Assembly: GCA_004562975.1 (NCBI GenBank)
Contig: SFQP01000089.1
Coordinates: forward strand, 1-13,939
Length of the DNA: 13,939 bases
Source: a bacterium
GTDB taxonomy: Bacteria > Bacteroidota > Bacteroidia > Bacteroidales > Bacteroidaceae
Reading direction: 5' to 3'
Shown here: piece by piece, positions 7,098-13,939 of the stretch
Layout: each line of letters begins with the position of its first letter
How positions within the stretch are numbered: position 1 is the stretch's first letter
Notes under the pieces: model-generated
What the model was told of the DNA's origin: nothing
Database searches by the model: none
The model's input: the letters and a program-made list of their open reading frames with translations, nothing else
Translations under genes and position numbers: made by a program

Positions 7098-8462
7098 TCA
7101 GTCCGTAATCCGTCCGATGAGTTCCTCCAGCGTCAGGCTGGTCTGTTCTCCGGTATTCATGTCCTTCAGGGCCACCTTGCCCTCTGCCATTTCCTGTTCA
7201 CCCACCAAGGCCACGAAGGGCACATGGTGTGCATTGGCATAGGCCATCTGCTTCTTCATCTTCACCGCGTCGGGATACACCTCCGTGGCAATGCCCGCAC
7301 GGCGCGTGGCGGCGGCCAAGCGCAGGCAATGGGCAGCCTCAGCGGGTCCAAAGTTGATGAACAGCAACTGTGCGCCGGCCTGAGTGGCGGCAGGATAAAG
7401 GTCGAGCTGGGTCAGCACGTCGTAGATGCGGTCGGCACCGAACGAGATGCCCACGCCGCTGAGTCCCGGCATACCGAAGATGCCCGTCAGGTTGTCGTAG
7501 CGGCCACCGCCCGTGATGGAACCGATCTGCACGTCGAGTGCCTTCACCTCAAAGATGCACCCCGTGTAATAGTTCAAGCCGCGGGCCAGCGTCAGGTCAA
7601 GTTCAATGGGGTTCCGCAGGTTGCTCTCCGCGAGCGTTTCGAGCACAAAGGCCACTTCGTCCACGCCCTTCAAGCCCACTTCGCTGCCGGCGAGCACGGT
7701 GCGCATGGTGGCGAGCTTCTCCTCGTTCGTACCGGACAGGGCGATGATGGGTTGCAGTTTCTCTACGGCCTCATCGGAAAGCCCTACGGCGCGGAGTTCA
7801 TCGTTCACCTTTTCGAGACCGATCTTGTCAAGTTTGTCAATGGCCACGGTGATGTCCACGATTTTGTCCGCCGCCCCGATGGTTTCGGCAATGCCGGTAA
7901 GGATTTTGCGGTTATTGATTTTGATGCACACGTTGATGCCGAATCGCGTGAACACCTCGTCCACGATTTGCATCAGCTCCACCTCGTTGAGCAGGGAATC
8001 GGAGCCCACCACGTCGGCATCGCACTGGTAAAACTCGCGGTAACGTCCCTTCTGCGGGCGGTCGGCGCGCCATACGGGCTGGATTTGATAGCGTTTGAAA
8101 GGCAACTGCAGCTCGTCGCGGTGCTGCACCACGAAGCGGGCGAAGGGCACGGTGAGGTCGTAGCGCAAGCCCTTCTCGCAGAAGCGGGCGGCCAGCTGTG
8201 CGGCATTCTTTTCGCCGTATTCATCGGCAGATACCTCACGGCGGAAGTCGCCCGAATTGAGAATTTTGAAGAGCAGTTTGTCGCCCTCCTCGCCATATTT
8301 CCCCATGAGCGTGGAGAGGTTCTCCATGGCCGGGGTTTCGATTTGGCTGAAACCGTAGAGTGCATAGACGCTTCGGATGGTTTCAAAAATATAGTTGCGC
8401 CGTGCCATTTCCACGGCGCCGAAATCGCGTGTACCCTTAGGTATGCCGGGTTTTTGAGCCAT
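7098..8462 (-). CDS. hisS: Histidine--tRNA ligase
   Basis: 454 aa from ATG at 8462. It charges tRNA-His in the cytoplasm. This is a class II synthetase: the N-terminal [11 protein letters not shown] (residues 4-14) and motif 1 region come first, then motif 2 around [21 protein letters not shown] (124-144), the histidine-specific signatures [15 protein letters not shown] (292-306) and GGGRYDNL (318-325), motif 3 [15 protein letters not shown] (336-350), and the C-terminal anticodon-binding domain from about residue 362. An in-frame extension to 8543 exists but runs through the promoter and repeat DNA, and [10 protein letters not shown] is the family N-terminus. The length agrees with Bacteroidetes HisS. 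It is transcribed alone, with a 3' inverted repeat 15 bp after its stop. Confidence 0.97.
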   Translation of the reverse strand: MAQKPGIPKGTRDFGAVEMARRNYIFETIRSVYALYGFSQIETPAMENLSTLMGKYGEEGDKLLFKILNSGDFRREVSADEYGEKNAAQLAARFCEKGLRYDLTVPFARFVVQHRDELQLPFKRYQIQPVWRADRPQKGRYREFYQCDADVVGSDSLLNEVELMQIVDEVFTRFGINVCIKINNRKILTGIAETIGAADKIVDITVAIDKLDKIGLEKVNDELRAVGLSDEAVEKLQPIIALSGTNEEKLATMRTVLAGSEVGLKGVDEVAFVLETLAESNLRNPIELDLTLARGLNYYTGCIFEVKALDVQIGSITGGGRYDNLTGIFGMPGLSGVGISFGADRIYDVLTQLDLYPAATQAGAQLLFINFGPAEAAHCLRLAAATRRAGIATEVYPDAVKMKKQMAYANAHHVPFVALVGEQEMAEGKVALKDMNTGEQTSLTLEELIGRITD

Positions 8463-8506
8463 ATCAGTATGATTTATGTTTTGTTTTGACCTGTAAATCG
8501 GGGCGA

Positions 8507-8537
8507 CAAAGATAGTGCAAGGCGAGCGCAAAGCAAA
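8507..8537 (-). promoter_or_regulatory. Predicted hisS promoter, full consensus
   Basis: On the minus strand TTTG (8537-8534), a 19-bp spacer and TATCTTTG (8514-8507) form a perfect Bacteroidetes -33/-7 pair. Transcription would begin near 8500, giving a leader of about 38 nt. The promoter is the copy nearest to hisS of a repeated module. Confidence 0.75.
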
Positions 8538-8769
8538 ATGCAAAGCCCTTGGATTTGCATTTTCTTTGCCGAGCCGCAGCCTGTCTTATTAAAAGATAGT
8601 GCAACAAAGCCCTTGGATTTGCATTTTCTTTGCCGAGCCGCAGCCTGTCTTATCAAAAGATAGTGCAAGGCGAGCGCAGGACAAAAATAAAAGCCGCAGG
8701 ATTTTGTTTTTTCATGCCGAGCCGCAGCCTGTCTTATCTAAAGATAGTACAAGGCGAGTGAAGAACGAA
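8507..8769 (-). repeat. Array of promoter-bearing repeats upstream of hisS
   Basis: Four copies of [T/A]AAGATAGT[G/A]CAA lie at 8508-8520, 8592-8604, 8656-8668 and 8740-8752, and alternate with three copies of CCGAGCCGCAGCCTGTCTTAT (8569-8589, 8633-8653, 8718-8738). Two complete units form a 64-bp tandem duplication (8541-8604 and 8605-8668) with one mismatch (8590 T, 8654 C). The third, longer unit (8669-8752) is diverged. On the minus strand the modules at 8655-8685 and 8739-8769 keep TTTG-N19-TATCTTTT and TTCG-N19-TATCTTTA, against TTTG-N19-TATCTTTG in the hisS-proximal copy. Flanking arms GCCTGTCTTATC and GATAGTGCAAGGC are weakly dyad-symmetric, so single-strand hairpins are possible. Confidence 0.85.
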
Positions 8770-9306
8770 AAAAAAAGTCGTCTACATAATTTGCATTGAT
8801 TAAGGCATACTATTCCCAAAATATAAATGCCCCAAGGCTGATTTCTTTCCTGTCAGATGCCATATAATATACGTGTTATTACCCCGAAAAAAATGGTTCA
8901 CTCATTCACATCAGCACGGAAACGTATGATTTTCAATCTTGTCAACGTGAAACATGGTTTAGACAAAACCTGCACCATGCTTCACCGCATTCAGCCGACG
9001 GAATGGAAAAGGTCTATGCAAAAATAGAAATCAAGCGTTTAACATTTTTGAAACAGTAAATTCACATTTGTTTTTACCAAATAGCAGTGAACGCAGGAGC
9101 CTCAGGGTGAAACCTTGGTGAACCCTTCAACCAGGTGGAAACAGTCAACCCTTCACACGCGAAAGCCATGGAAATCAGCAAGAAATAGGTAACCGGTGAA
9201 TAGGTGAACACATTTTTCGGGAATAAATTACGTATAGAGAGCGGTTTTCCTGCATACTTCCCCACCCTTCATCCTGCCCTTTCCTAATATTTTCACCCTC
9301 AACCAC
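8770..9306. other. Intergenic stretch without a convincing gene
   Basis: No frame here shows a recognisable protein. The only neat short frame is ATG 8893 to TAG 9027 (44 codons, MVHSFTSARKRMIFNLV...), basic and unrecognised, with no clear promoter. Between 9087 and 9208 the motif GTGAA occurs five times (9087, 9107, 9118, 9196, 9204), with complementary TTCAC/TTCAACC nearby, giving a low-complexity look typical of decayed or repeat-derived spacer. No RNA gene fold was recognised. Confidence 0.5.
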
Positions 9307-9428
9307 AAACTCGGCAACTTGCCCCACCAACTCGGCGAGTTGGAAACACAAGTCCAGGACTTGAAAAAACAAGTCCGGGGGTAGGTAAAACAAGTCCGGG
9401 ACTTGTGAGGCACAAATCCCGGACAATT
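9307..9428. repeat. 21-bp-period array of small palindromes (CAAGTCC-n-GGACTTG type)
   Basis: Six units begin at 9307, 9328, 9349, 9370, 9391 and 9413, i.e. every 21-22 bp. Units 2, 3 and 5 are perfect odd palindromes: CCAACTCGGCGAGTTGG (9327-9343), CAAGTCCAGGACTTG (9349-9363) and ACAAGTCCGGGACTTGT (9390-9406). Units 1, 4 and 6 are degenerate. Spacers are A-rich (GAAACA, AAAAAA, GTAAAA). The palindromic cores differ between units while symmetry is kept in three of them (AACTCG/CGAGTT against AAGTCC/GGACTT), which implies paired changes. The array lies 57 bp beyond the stop of the EEP gene. Confidence 0.85.
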
Positions 9429-9484
9429 ATCAAATAAACAAGCAGTGGCATACAGGGAACGAGGCCGCGAAGCCGGAGCACCGG

Positions 9485-10624
9485 CTACTTCTTCACCTCC
9501 TTCACCAAATAAATCTGGGCGGGCAGGTGGTCGGAATAGCCGTTGAGCCATACACCGCCGGCATGGGTGCGCAGCGGATTGCCCTTGTATTTCCCTTCCT
9601 GCTGGAACAGGTAGTCGCGCATGAAAATGGCGTGTTGGTAAAATTTCAGTGTGGAGCGGTCCTTGCCCACCAAGTTGCCCGACACCACAATCTGGTCGAA
9701 AAGGTTCCACTTGCCGTCATAGAGCAACGTGCCCTGCCCCACTTTGTAAAGCGTGTTGTACCAAGGATTGTACATGTCCGTGTCGTGTTTCACCTTATCG
9801 GGCTCGCTCACGCAGCCCAGCTGTTCGGTCATACTCTTGTTGTTCGGGTCGTCGTTCATGTCGCCCATGACGATCACCTTGGAACCAGGCTCGCTCTTCA
9901 TGAGTGCCAAAACCAGCTGGCGCACCTGGAAACCGGCCCGCTGGCGCACTTCGTCGCCGGCAGCCCGCGAGGGCCAGTGGTTCACGATGAAGTGGACGCG
10001 CTCGCCCGCCATCGTGCCGCTCATCACGAGGAAACCACGCGTGATGTGCGTGGTGTCGCCCTTCAGGTCGGTGTACGCCCGGACCTTTCCCTGATTATCG
10101 GTGTAGAAACCGAGCAAAGGGTCGTCCACCCGTCCGCTGGGAGCATAATAATAAGGTACGATCATGCTGCTTTCGAGCTGGAAGAAACGGGGGTTGTAGA
10201 AGAAGGCGCACTCCACGCCGCGACGATCCACGCCGGGATAGTCCACATACCTCCAGCCGCGCTTGGCCAGTTCGGGCTGCTTGAGCAGATCCTGCAGGAC
10301 CTTATCGTTTTCCACCTCCGACAAGCCGATGACCGCCGGGCCGAGGGGCAGCTTGTCAGTACAGAGTTCGGAAAGCACGCGGGCCATGTTGTGGAGCTTG
10401 GCCTCGTATTTCATCTTGCCCCACTTGTTGGTGCCGTTGGGCAGATACTCATAGTCGTTCTTGCCGGCATCGTGCAGGGTGTCGAAAAGGTTCTCCAAGT
10501 TGTAGAAGGCCACTCCGTAGAGGGCGTAGCTCTTTTGCTGTTCCCCCTGAGACCGCAGGGTAAACGATGACAGGCCGGTGAGCACAGCGAACAAGAGCGA
10601 AAAAGAAAATACAAGACGTTTCAT
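9485..10624 (-). CDS. Exported endonuclease/exonuclease/phosphatase-family protein
   Basis: 379 aa from ATG at 10624; the longer frame to 10735 lacks a signal sequence, whereas MKRLVFSFSLLFAVLTGLSS is one. There is no lipobox Cys, so a periplasmic or secreted soluble protein is expected. All EEP metal and catalytic motifs are present: FYNLENLFD (40-48, Asn), GLSEVEND (100-107, metal Glu), VNHWPSR (214-220, catalytic His), MGDMNDDP (253-260, Asp/Asn) and YSDHLPAQ (363-370, Asp-His pair). Members of this superfamily cleave phosphodiester or phosphomonoester bonds (DNase I, exonuclease III, sphingomyelinase, inositol phosphatases); the substrate here cannot be read from sequence. It is transcribed divergently from the TonB receptor and DUF5689-like lipoprotein, a grouping seen in other Bacteroidetes, which suggests hydrolysis of a phosphate-containing polymer before uptake (inference). 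Confidence 0.9.
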   Translation of the reverse strand: MKRLVFSFSLLFAVLTGLSSFTLRSQGEQQKSYALYGVAFYNLENLFDTLHDAGKNDYEYLPNGTNKWGKMKYEAKLHNMARVLSELCTDKLPLGPAVIGLSEVENDKVLQDLLKQPELAKRGWRYVDYPGVDRRGVECAFFYNPRFFQLESSMIVPYYYAPSGRVDDPLLGFYTDNQGKVRAYTDLKGDTTHITRGFLVMSGTMAGERVHFIVNHWPSRAAGDEVRQRAGFQVRQLVLALMKSEPGSKVIVMGDMNDDPNNKSMTEQLGCVSEPDKVKHDTDMYNPWYNTLYKVGQGTLLYDGKWNLFDQIVVSGNLVGKDRSTLKFYQHAIFMRDYLFQQEGKYKGNPLRTHAGGVWLNGYSDHLPAQIYLVKEVKK

Positions 10625-10784
10625 AAAAAGTGATTGGACTATTTGATACACTGCCACCCCCACCATCTGCGTTTCAGGGCTGTGGCGACGGCAAATTTCT
10701 AAAAAAAAAATGAGAAATAAAGGCTTTTGCCTCATTCACACCGACATTTCACAGACTTGTAACGAGCCAAAACTGAATTTTTCC

Positions 10785-10792
10785 TAATTTTG
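10785..10792 (+). promoter_or_regulatory. Predicted -7 element for the TonB receptor operon
   Basis: TAATTTTG fits TAnnTTTG exactly and is the best plus-strand candidate in the 279-bp divergent spacer (10625-10903). No good TTTG was found 19-21 bp upstream; the nearest is CTTGT at 10756-10760, about 4 bp too far. Transcription would begin close to 10799. No matching minus-strand element for the EEP gene was convincing. Confidence 0.45.
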
Positions 10793-10799
10793 CCTCGCA

Positions 10800-10907
10800 A
10801 TGAAACTCATTGCCACGCTTTTTTCTGCTGAGCCAAGGGCAGCAATGTGGTTGCCGGCGTTTGGCTCTACCTACGAAACAACAAGCATTCTATACAATTA
10901 TTTATGA
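10800..10907 (+). CDS. Possible 35-codon upstream ORF / leader peptide of the TonB receptor
   Basis: ATG at 10800 opens a 35-codon frame (MKLIATLFSAEPRAAMWLPA...) ending with TGA at 10905-10907, which overlaps the receptor ATG as ATGA. The ATG sits 8 bp after the predicted -7 element, so the message could start at or next to this AUG. No similarity to a known peptide is recognised and it may be chance. If translated, its termination would deliver ribosomes onto the receptor start. Confidence 0.3.
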   Translation: MKLIATLFSAEPRAAMWLPAFGSTYETTSILYNYL

Positions 10908-13642
10908 AGAAAGGTGTAAAACTTACGGCGGCAGCATTGCTGATGGCTTCCGGAGCCTGGGCGCAAGCTCCCGTCGACACCCTCCAAGTGCTCGACAGTT
11001 CTGATTTCACATTCACGGAATCGCAGCTGGACGAGGACAACGATGCGGCCCAGACCGTGTCGACCATCACGGGTGCCAAGAGCGACCCGTACAACTCGGA
11101 GGTGGGTTATCTGTTCAGTCCCATGCGTTTCAAAGTGAGGGCCTACGACAACATGTACAACAGCTACTACATGAACGGCCTGCAGCTGAACGACCTGGAA
11201 CTGGGCCGCTTCGGCTACAGCATGGTGGGCGGCATGAACGATGCCACACGCAACCAGGAAGGCGTTTCGGCCTACGACTACAACCGCTTCGGCGTGGCCG
11301 GCGTGGGTGGCGGCACCAGCGTGAACACACGCGCCAGCCAGTTTGCCCAAGGTTCCAAACTGACGCTCTCGGGCTGTAACCGCAACTATGTGGCACGCGG
11401 CATGTTCACCCACGCCACGGGACTGACACCTTCGGGCTGGGCCTTTGCCGGACTGGTGGGTTACCGCTGGGCCAACGAGGGTGTGATTGAGGGCACGTTC
11501 TACAACTCATTCTCTTATTTCCTCTCGGCCGAAAAACGCTTCAACGACCACCACACGCTCTCGCTGGTCACCTTCGGCTCGCCCACGGAGCGCGCACAGC
11601 AGGGTGCCTCAACGGAAGAGGCTTACTGGCTGGCCAACTCGCACTACTATAACCCGAACTGGGGTTATCAGGGGGGAGAGAAGCGCAATGCCCGCGTGGT
11701 ACACGACTACGAACCTACGGCCATCCTGACGTGGGACTGGAAAATGGACGACACAAAGAAGCTCACCACATCGGCCGGCTTCAAATATTCCATGTACAGC
11801 TCCACGGCACTGAGCTGGAGCGGCGATGCCTACGACCCGCGACCGGACTACTACAAGAACATGCCGAGCAGCATCTTCGATGTGTGGGACCCCGAGAAGA
11901 ACAACCCGGACTACCTGGCGCAGAACCCGTACCTGCTGGACCAGTACAACGACCTGGTGGACTTCTGGACGGCTTCCAAGGCCAACCGGCAGATCAACTG
12001 GGATCGTATGTACTACGTGAACAGGCAGAACGAGGCCGCCGGCGGTGAAACGCTCTACTATCAGGAACGCCGCCACAACGACCAGATGGTGTTCGCCCTC
12101 AACTCGGCCTTCAATCATGAAGTGAACCGCCACCATAAATATACGCTGGGCGTTTCGCTCAACTCGACCAAGGGTATGCACTACAAGACCATGGCCGACC
12201 TCTTGGGCGGAACTACCTTTACAGACATTGACAAATTCGCCGCCAACGACTACGGCATCAACAGTACGGAGGCGCAGAACGACCTGCGAAACCCGAACCG
12301 CAAAATCGGTGTGAACGACAAGTTCGGCTATAACTACAACATCTTCGTGAACAAGGCCCGCGCCTACGGACTTTACGAAATGAACTACGGCAAGCTGAAC
12401 TACCGCCTCTCGGCTTTCGTCGAAGGTACTACCATGGAGCGCGAAGGCCTGATGCAGAACGGACGCGCACCCGAAAACTCTTACGGCAAGAGCGGACAGG
12501 CCAAATTCCTGGGCGGCGGCGGACGCTTCGGCCTGACTTACAGACCCACGGGCGCACACATCCTGAGCCTGAACTTCGGTGCGGAAACCGACGCGCCGCT
12601 GGCACGCAACAGTTTCGTGGCTCCGCGTATGCAGAACAACTTCGTGGACAACCTGACCAACGAGGATATTTTCAACGCCGAGGCTTCGTACCAATTCCGC
12701 TTGGGCGACTTCTCGGGTAAGGTGACGGGCTACTATACACGCTTCAACAACGGCGTGGAGCAGACGGCTTTCTACAACGACCAGGAGGAACGCTTCACGT
12801 ACCTCACCATGAGCGGCGTGAACCGCGAACACTACGGCGTGGAGGCTGCCTTGAAGTATAACCTGACCTCGAACTTCTCCGTCAGCCTGACGGGTACCTA
12901 CGCCGAAGCGCAGTATGTGAACAACCCCTTGGCCCAGGTGGCCTACGAGGGCATGAACGCCTCGACGCTGAGAGAACTGAACACCTGGCGCAACCCGCTG
13001 ACGAGCGAGAAGATGCCCCTGCGCGTCATTGCCGACGGTATGCGCGTGAACGGCACGCCGCTGACGGCTGTGAGCCTTGGGCTGAACTACAACGTGAAGG
13101 GCTGGTTCTTCGAGGCTAACCTCAACTACTACGACCGCGTCTACGTGGACTTCTCCGAATACCGCCGCCTGAGCAACGTGCTGCCTTCTTACAGCTCGGA
13201 AGGTATGGACAACAAGGGCAACTATCTCTTCAGCAGCATCAGCAAAGAGGATTTGGCCAAAGGTGGCATACTCTATGACGCTCAGAAGACCATCCCGCTG
13301 GCTTTCGACGCTAACGGCAACGTGACGGAAAGCATCGACAACCCCAACTACGGACAAGTGGTTTCGGCCTACTCCGCCAAACAGGAGAAATTCGACGGCG
13401 GCTTCATGCTCGACCTCTCCATTGGCCGCTACATCCGCCTGGCCAAGGGCAAGAGCATCAGCATCAACCTGAACGTGCAAAACGTGACGAACAACCGCAA
13501 CCAGCGCACGGGTGGCTACGAACAGAACCGCGACGACTTCTACAACACGGGCGTGGCCAAAGCGTACACTTTCTCGAAAAACTCGAAGTACTATTACGCC
13601 AACGCCATCAATGCGTTCCTGAATGTTGGATTTAAATTCTAA
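10904..13642 (+). CDS. TonB-dependent outer-membrane receptor (DUF5689/EEP-associated type)
   Basis: 912 aa from ATG at 10904; the frame extends upstream to 10847, but MKKGVKLTAAALLMASGAWAQ is a clear signal peptide (cleavage near residue 20). No carboxypeptidase-regulatory-like N-terminal domain is visible, only about 50 acidic residues. A plug-like region follows (about residues 52-130), with FKVRAYDNMYNSYYMNGLQL where many receptors have a FRIRGxxSxxxxVYINGVPxND motif. The rest alternates hydrophobic and polar residues rich in Tyr/Asn, as in a 22-strand barrel, and ends in NVGFKF, with the C-terminal Phe needed for BAM insertion. Codon use is strongly biased (CTG, AAC, TAC, GGC), suggesting high expression. 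It imports a ligand across the outer membrane using TonB energy. The downstream lipoprotein starts 12 bp after its stop and the EEP gene is divergent. Confidence 0.87.
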   Translation: MKKGVKLTAAALLMASGAWAQAPVDTLQVLDSSDFTFTESQLDEDNDAAQTVSTITGAKSDPYNSEVGYLFSPMRFKVRAYDNMYNSYYMNGLQLNDLELGRFGYSMVGGMNDATRNQEGVSAYDYNRFGVAGVGGGTSVNTRASQFAQGSKLTLSGCNRNYVARGMFTHATGLTPSGWAFAGLVGYRWANEGVIEGTFYNSFSYFLSAEKRFNDHHTLSLVTFGSPTERAQQGASTEEAYWLANSHYYNPNWGYQGGEKRNARVVHDYEPTAILTWDWKMDDTKKLTTSAGFKYSMYSSTALSWSGDAYDPRPDYYKNMPSSIFDVWDPEKNNPDYLAQNPYLLDQYNDLVDFWTASKANRQINWDRMYYVNRQNEAAGGETLYYQERRHNDQMVFALNSAFNHEVNRHHKYTLGVSLNSTKGMHYKTMADLLGGTTFTDIDKFAANDYGINSTEAQNDLRNPNRKIGVNDKFGYNYNIFVNKARAYGLYEMNYGKLNYRLSAFVEGTTMEREGLMQNGRAPENSYGKSGQAKFLGGGGRFGLTYRPTGAHILSLNFGAETDAPLARNSFVAPRMQNNFVDNLTNEDIFNAEASYQFRLGDFSGKVTGYYTRFNNGVEQTAFYNDQEERFTYLTMSGVNREHYGVEAALKYNLTSNFSVSLTGTYAEAQYVNNPLAQVAYEGMNASTLRELNTWRNPLTSEKMPLRVIADGMRVNGTPLTAVSLGLNYNVKGWFFEANLNYYDRVYVDFSEYRRLSNVLPSYSSEGMDNKGNYLFSSISKEDLAKGGILYDAQKTIPLAFDANGNVTESIDNPNYGQVVSAYSAKQEKFDGGFMLDLSIGRYIRLAKGKSISINLNVQNVTNNRNQRTGGYEQNRDDFYNTGVAKAYTFSKNSKYYYANAINAFLNVGFKF

Positions 13643-13654
13643 GGCTTCCCCATT

Positions 13655-13939
13655 ATGAAACTGAACAAGATATTCCCTATGGCTCTGGCAGCCTTCGCGC
13701 TCACGGCATTCACCGCCTGCATGGACGATGTGGACGTACCGTACACCGACAGCTACCTGATTACCAGCAAAACCGACATCGGCGAGGTGAACTACTCCAT
13801 CGCCCAACTCAAGAACGAACACAGCTCGCTCTTCGGACAGACCAATGCGTTTGAACAGGTGAAGGAGGACTTGATCATCGAGGGCGTGGTGGCTGCCAAC
13901 GACTGCGGCGGCAACCTGTACCAGACGGTGCTCATCCGC
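13655..13939 (+). CDS. DUF5689-type surface lipoprotein, N-terminal part
   Basis: 95 codons are visible from ATG at 13655; the gene continues past the right edge. MKLNKIFPMALAAFALTAFTAC is a lipoprotein signal with lipobox F-T-A-C (Cys22). The residues after Cys, M-D-D-V-D, are acidic, as in Bacteroidetes lipoprotein export signals, which favours display on the cell surface. The following segment (NYSIAQLKNEHSS...EDLIIEGVVAANDCGGNLYQTVLIR) resembles the start of the OB-like DUF5689 domain, where an 'IEGVVxxND.xGN.Y..xVI' pattern is typical. It lies 12 bp downstream of the TonB receptor and is surely co-transcribed, so it is probably the receptor's surface partner, in the position of a SusD-like lid, although it has no SusD similarity in the visible part. 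Confidence 0.8.
   Translation, partial: MKLNKIFPMALAAFALTAFTACMDDVDVPYTDSYLITSKTDIGEVNYSIAQLKNEHSSLFGQTNAFEQVKEDLIIEGVVAANDCGGNLYQTVLIR

Noticed and set aside
8541..8668. CRISPR-like direct repeat
   Set aside because: Two adjacent 64-bp units are identical over their whole length with no unique spacers, so this is a tandem duplication.
8474..8799. Two ORFs of 64-66 codons on opposite strands
   Set aside because: They consist entirely of the hisS-upstream repeat units (repeated AEPQPVLSKDS-type peptides) and cover the hisS promoter.
8893..9027. 44-codon ORF MVHSFTSARKRMIF...
   Set aside because: There is no recognisable family, promoter or ribosome-binding context; short frames of this size are expected by chance in AT-rich spacer.
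9307..9428. CRISPR array
   Set aside because: The period is only 21 bp with 6-7-nt spacers, the repeats are themselves palindromic and diverged, and no cas gene is present in the window.
9228..9710. 160-codon minus-strand ORF overlapping the EEP gene end
   Set aside because: It is out of frame with the EEP coding sequence and then runs through the palindrome array; no protein similarity is visible.
11609..13822. 737-codon open frame on the minus strand
   Set aside because: It is a shadow of the TonB receptor created by strong codon bias (CTG, GGC, AAC); it is Val/His-rich without motifs and also crosses the receptor-lipoprotein junction.

Overview
The window looks like chromosomal DNA of a Bacteroidales bacterium, probably Prevotella- or Bacteroides-like. 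The support is: (i) -7 elements of the Bacteroidetes type TAnnTTTG, in three cases with TTTG or TTGG 19-20 bp upstream; (ii) the dapB-lepB-(second S26)-wbqC neighbourhood typical of this phylum; (iii) secreted proteins with Bacteroidetes-only architectures, including a C-terminal YSIDGRR...GINIVNGKKVLY tail; and (iv) a TonB-dependent receptor, DUF5689-type lipoprotein and nuclease cluster. No species assignment is possible from the sequence alone.

Layout, left to right. 1-579 (+): 3' end of an Rpn-family (PD-(D/E)XK transposase-like) gene with a perfect 23-unit, 12-bp minisatellite. 624-666: strong hairpin between convergent genes. 776-4329 (-): a four-gene operon-like run reading dapB, lepB, a catalytically dead and frameshifted signal-peptidase paralogue, then a WbqC-family gene; a promoter lies at about 4371-4401. 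4423-4506: two hairpins. 4516-6795 (-): a 759-aa secreted multidomain protein. 6796-7097: its promoter and an inverted 'GGTTATGAGG' repeat. 7098-8462 (-): hisS, with an exact promoter embedded in a tandem repeat array (8507-8769). 8770-9484: a gene-poor stretch holding a 21-bp-period array of small palindromes. 9485-10624 (-): exported endonuclease/exonuclease/phosphatase (EEP) protein. 10904-13642 (+): a divergent TonB-dependent receptor, followed at 13655 by the start of a surface lipoprotein (DUF5689-like) that leaves the window.

Working together: dapB (lysine/diaminopimelate synthesis), lepB (signal peptide removal), hisS and WbqC are housekeeping or envelope genes. The right-hand EEP nuclease / TonB receptor / OB-like lipoprotein set reads as one envelope uptake system; substrate capture of nucleic acid or phosphoester is an inference from the nuclease only. 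The most unusual items are the signal-peptidase paralogue that has lost Ser, Lys and box E, the amplified promoter-bearing repeats upstream of hisS, the 21-bp palindrome array, and a 35-codon, possibly leaderless upstream ORF whose stop overlaps the receptor start.
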